A stretch of 64,000 nt of DNA, taken from Pseudomonadota bacterium. Lineage in GTDB: Bacteria > Desulfobacterota > Desulfobulbia > Desulfobulbales > Desulfocapsaceae. A program made the position numbers and the translations under genes. The stretch's first letter is position 1. Every line of letters starts with the position of its first letter. Below the pieces are notes generated by a model that was not told where the DNA came from, did not search any database, and saw nothing but the letters and a program-made list of their open reading frames with translations. The stretch spans positions 1-64,000 of the forward strand of contig JAEYNP010000045.1 of NCBI GenBank assembly GCA_023412495.1, in the 5' to 3' direction. Shown here in pieces: positions 63,961-64,000 of the stretch.

Positions 63961-64000
63961 TCACGGCCGAATCGCTGTACCGTTCGCCCAACGCGCTGGC
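63957..64000 (+). CDS. Start of the next gene, probably kynureninase-type; cut by window end
   Basis: An ATG overlapping the dioxygenase stop opens MITAESLYRSPNALA, 14-15 residues before the window ends. The overlap with tryptophan dioxygenase and the SPNALA start suggest a PLP-dependent kynureninase-like enzyme of the same pathway. This is mostly inference from context, because no catalytic part is visible. Confidence 0.4.
   Translation, partial: MITAESLYRSPNAL

Overview
The window looks like chromosomal DNA of a GC-rich, anaerobic or facultative Gram-negative bacterium. It most resembles a deltaproteobacterium (Desulfobacterota, Desulfobulbales or Desulfuromonadales type). The signs are the NtrYX-hemB block, a DHH-CBS-tRNA nucleotidyltransferase fusion, class II (B12) ribonucleotide reductase, a DUF134 / NifX-like pair, formate-dehydrogenase maturation factors (FdhD, TorD type, MobB), E. 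coli-like SdhAB, and many sensor kinases. The placement is inferred from gene content; no rRNA or tRNA gene was seen.

Layout. 0-5 kb: dTDP-sugar genes (rfbB, rfbC), a small lipoprotein, release factor RF3, and DUF134 / NifX-like genes. 5.4-11.7 kb: DUF4390 protein, NtrY-NtrX, hemB, VanZ and SEC-C genes. 11.77-13.08 kb: a complete IS4-type insertion sequence with 9-bp target duplication and a frameshifted transposase. 13.1-16.3 kb: nrdJ with candidate NrdR boxes and a hotdog thioesterase. 16.5-22.6 kb: an outer-membrane protein, a decayed YCII-type gene beside an intact VOC gene, a histidine kinase, the frameshifted tail of a P1B-ATPase, a ModE-like regulator and a cold-shock protein. 23.4-30 kb: TrkA-TrkH, a double CDP-alcohol phosphatidyltransferase, a YnfA-like protein, TolC and MarR. 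30.2-35.6 kb: LemA / TPM proteins, MobB, an exported peroxiredoxin and thioredoxin-like pair, and a TorD-like chaperone. 36-44 kb: a binding protein / Cache kinase / LuxR regulator unit, fdhD, ddl, rpsU and xerD. 44-51 kb: the DHH-CBS-nucleotidyltransferase, SleB-like hydrolase, MsrAB and a CHASE4-type kinase. 51.6-59.4 kb: a sugar-dehydrogenase-like lipoprotein, a soluble chemoreceptor, and a visibly more AT-rich pair of complex kinases (HDOD-GAF-HK and REC-PAS-HK-REC). 59.6-64 kb: a TPR-like protein, sdhAB and tryptophan 2,3-dioxygenase, followed by the start of a probable kynureninase-type gene.

The most unusual feature is between the genes. A composite element of about 110-165 bp, made of three short hairpins followed by one long stem, recurs at five intergenic sites with an inverted fragment at a sixth. 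The long stem changes by paired substitutions, so its structure appears to be conserved. Three other palindromic designs also recur: hairpins built from opposed tandem GTGGAC-N3 repeats, hairpins built from opposed tandem GGACTGA-like repeats, and a two-copy palindrome containing TACATATGGTA. Several sit between convergent genes, where they could act as terminators.
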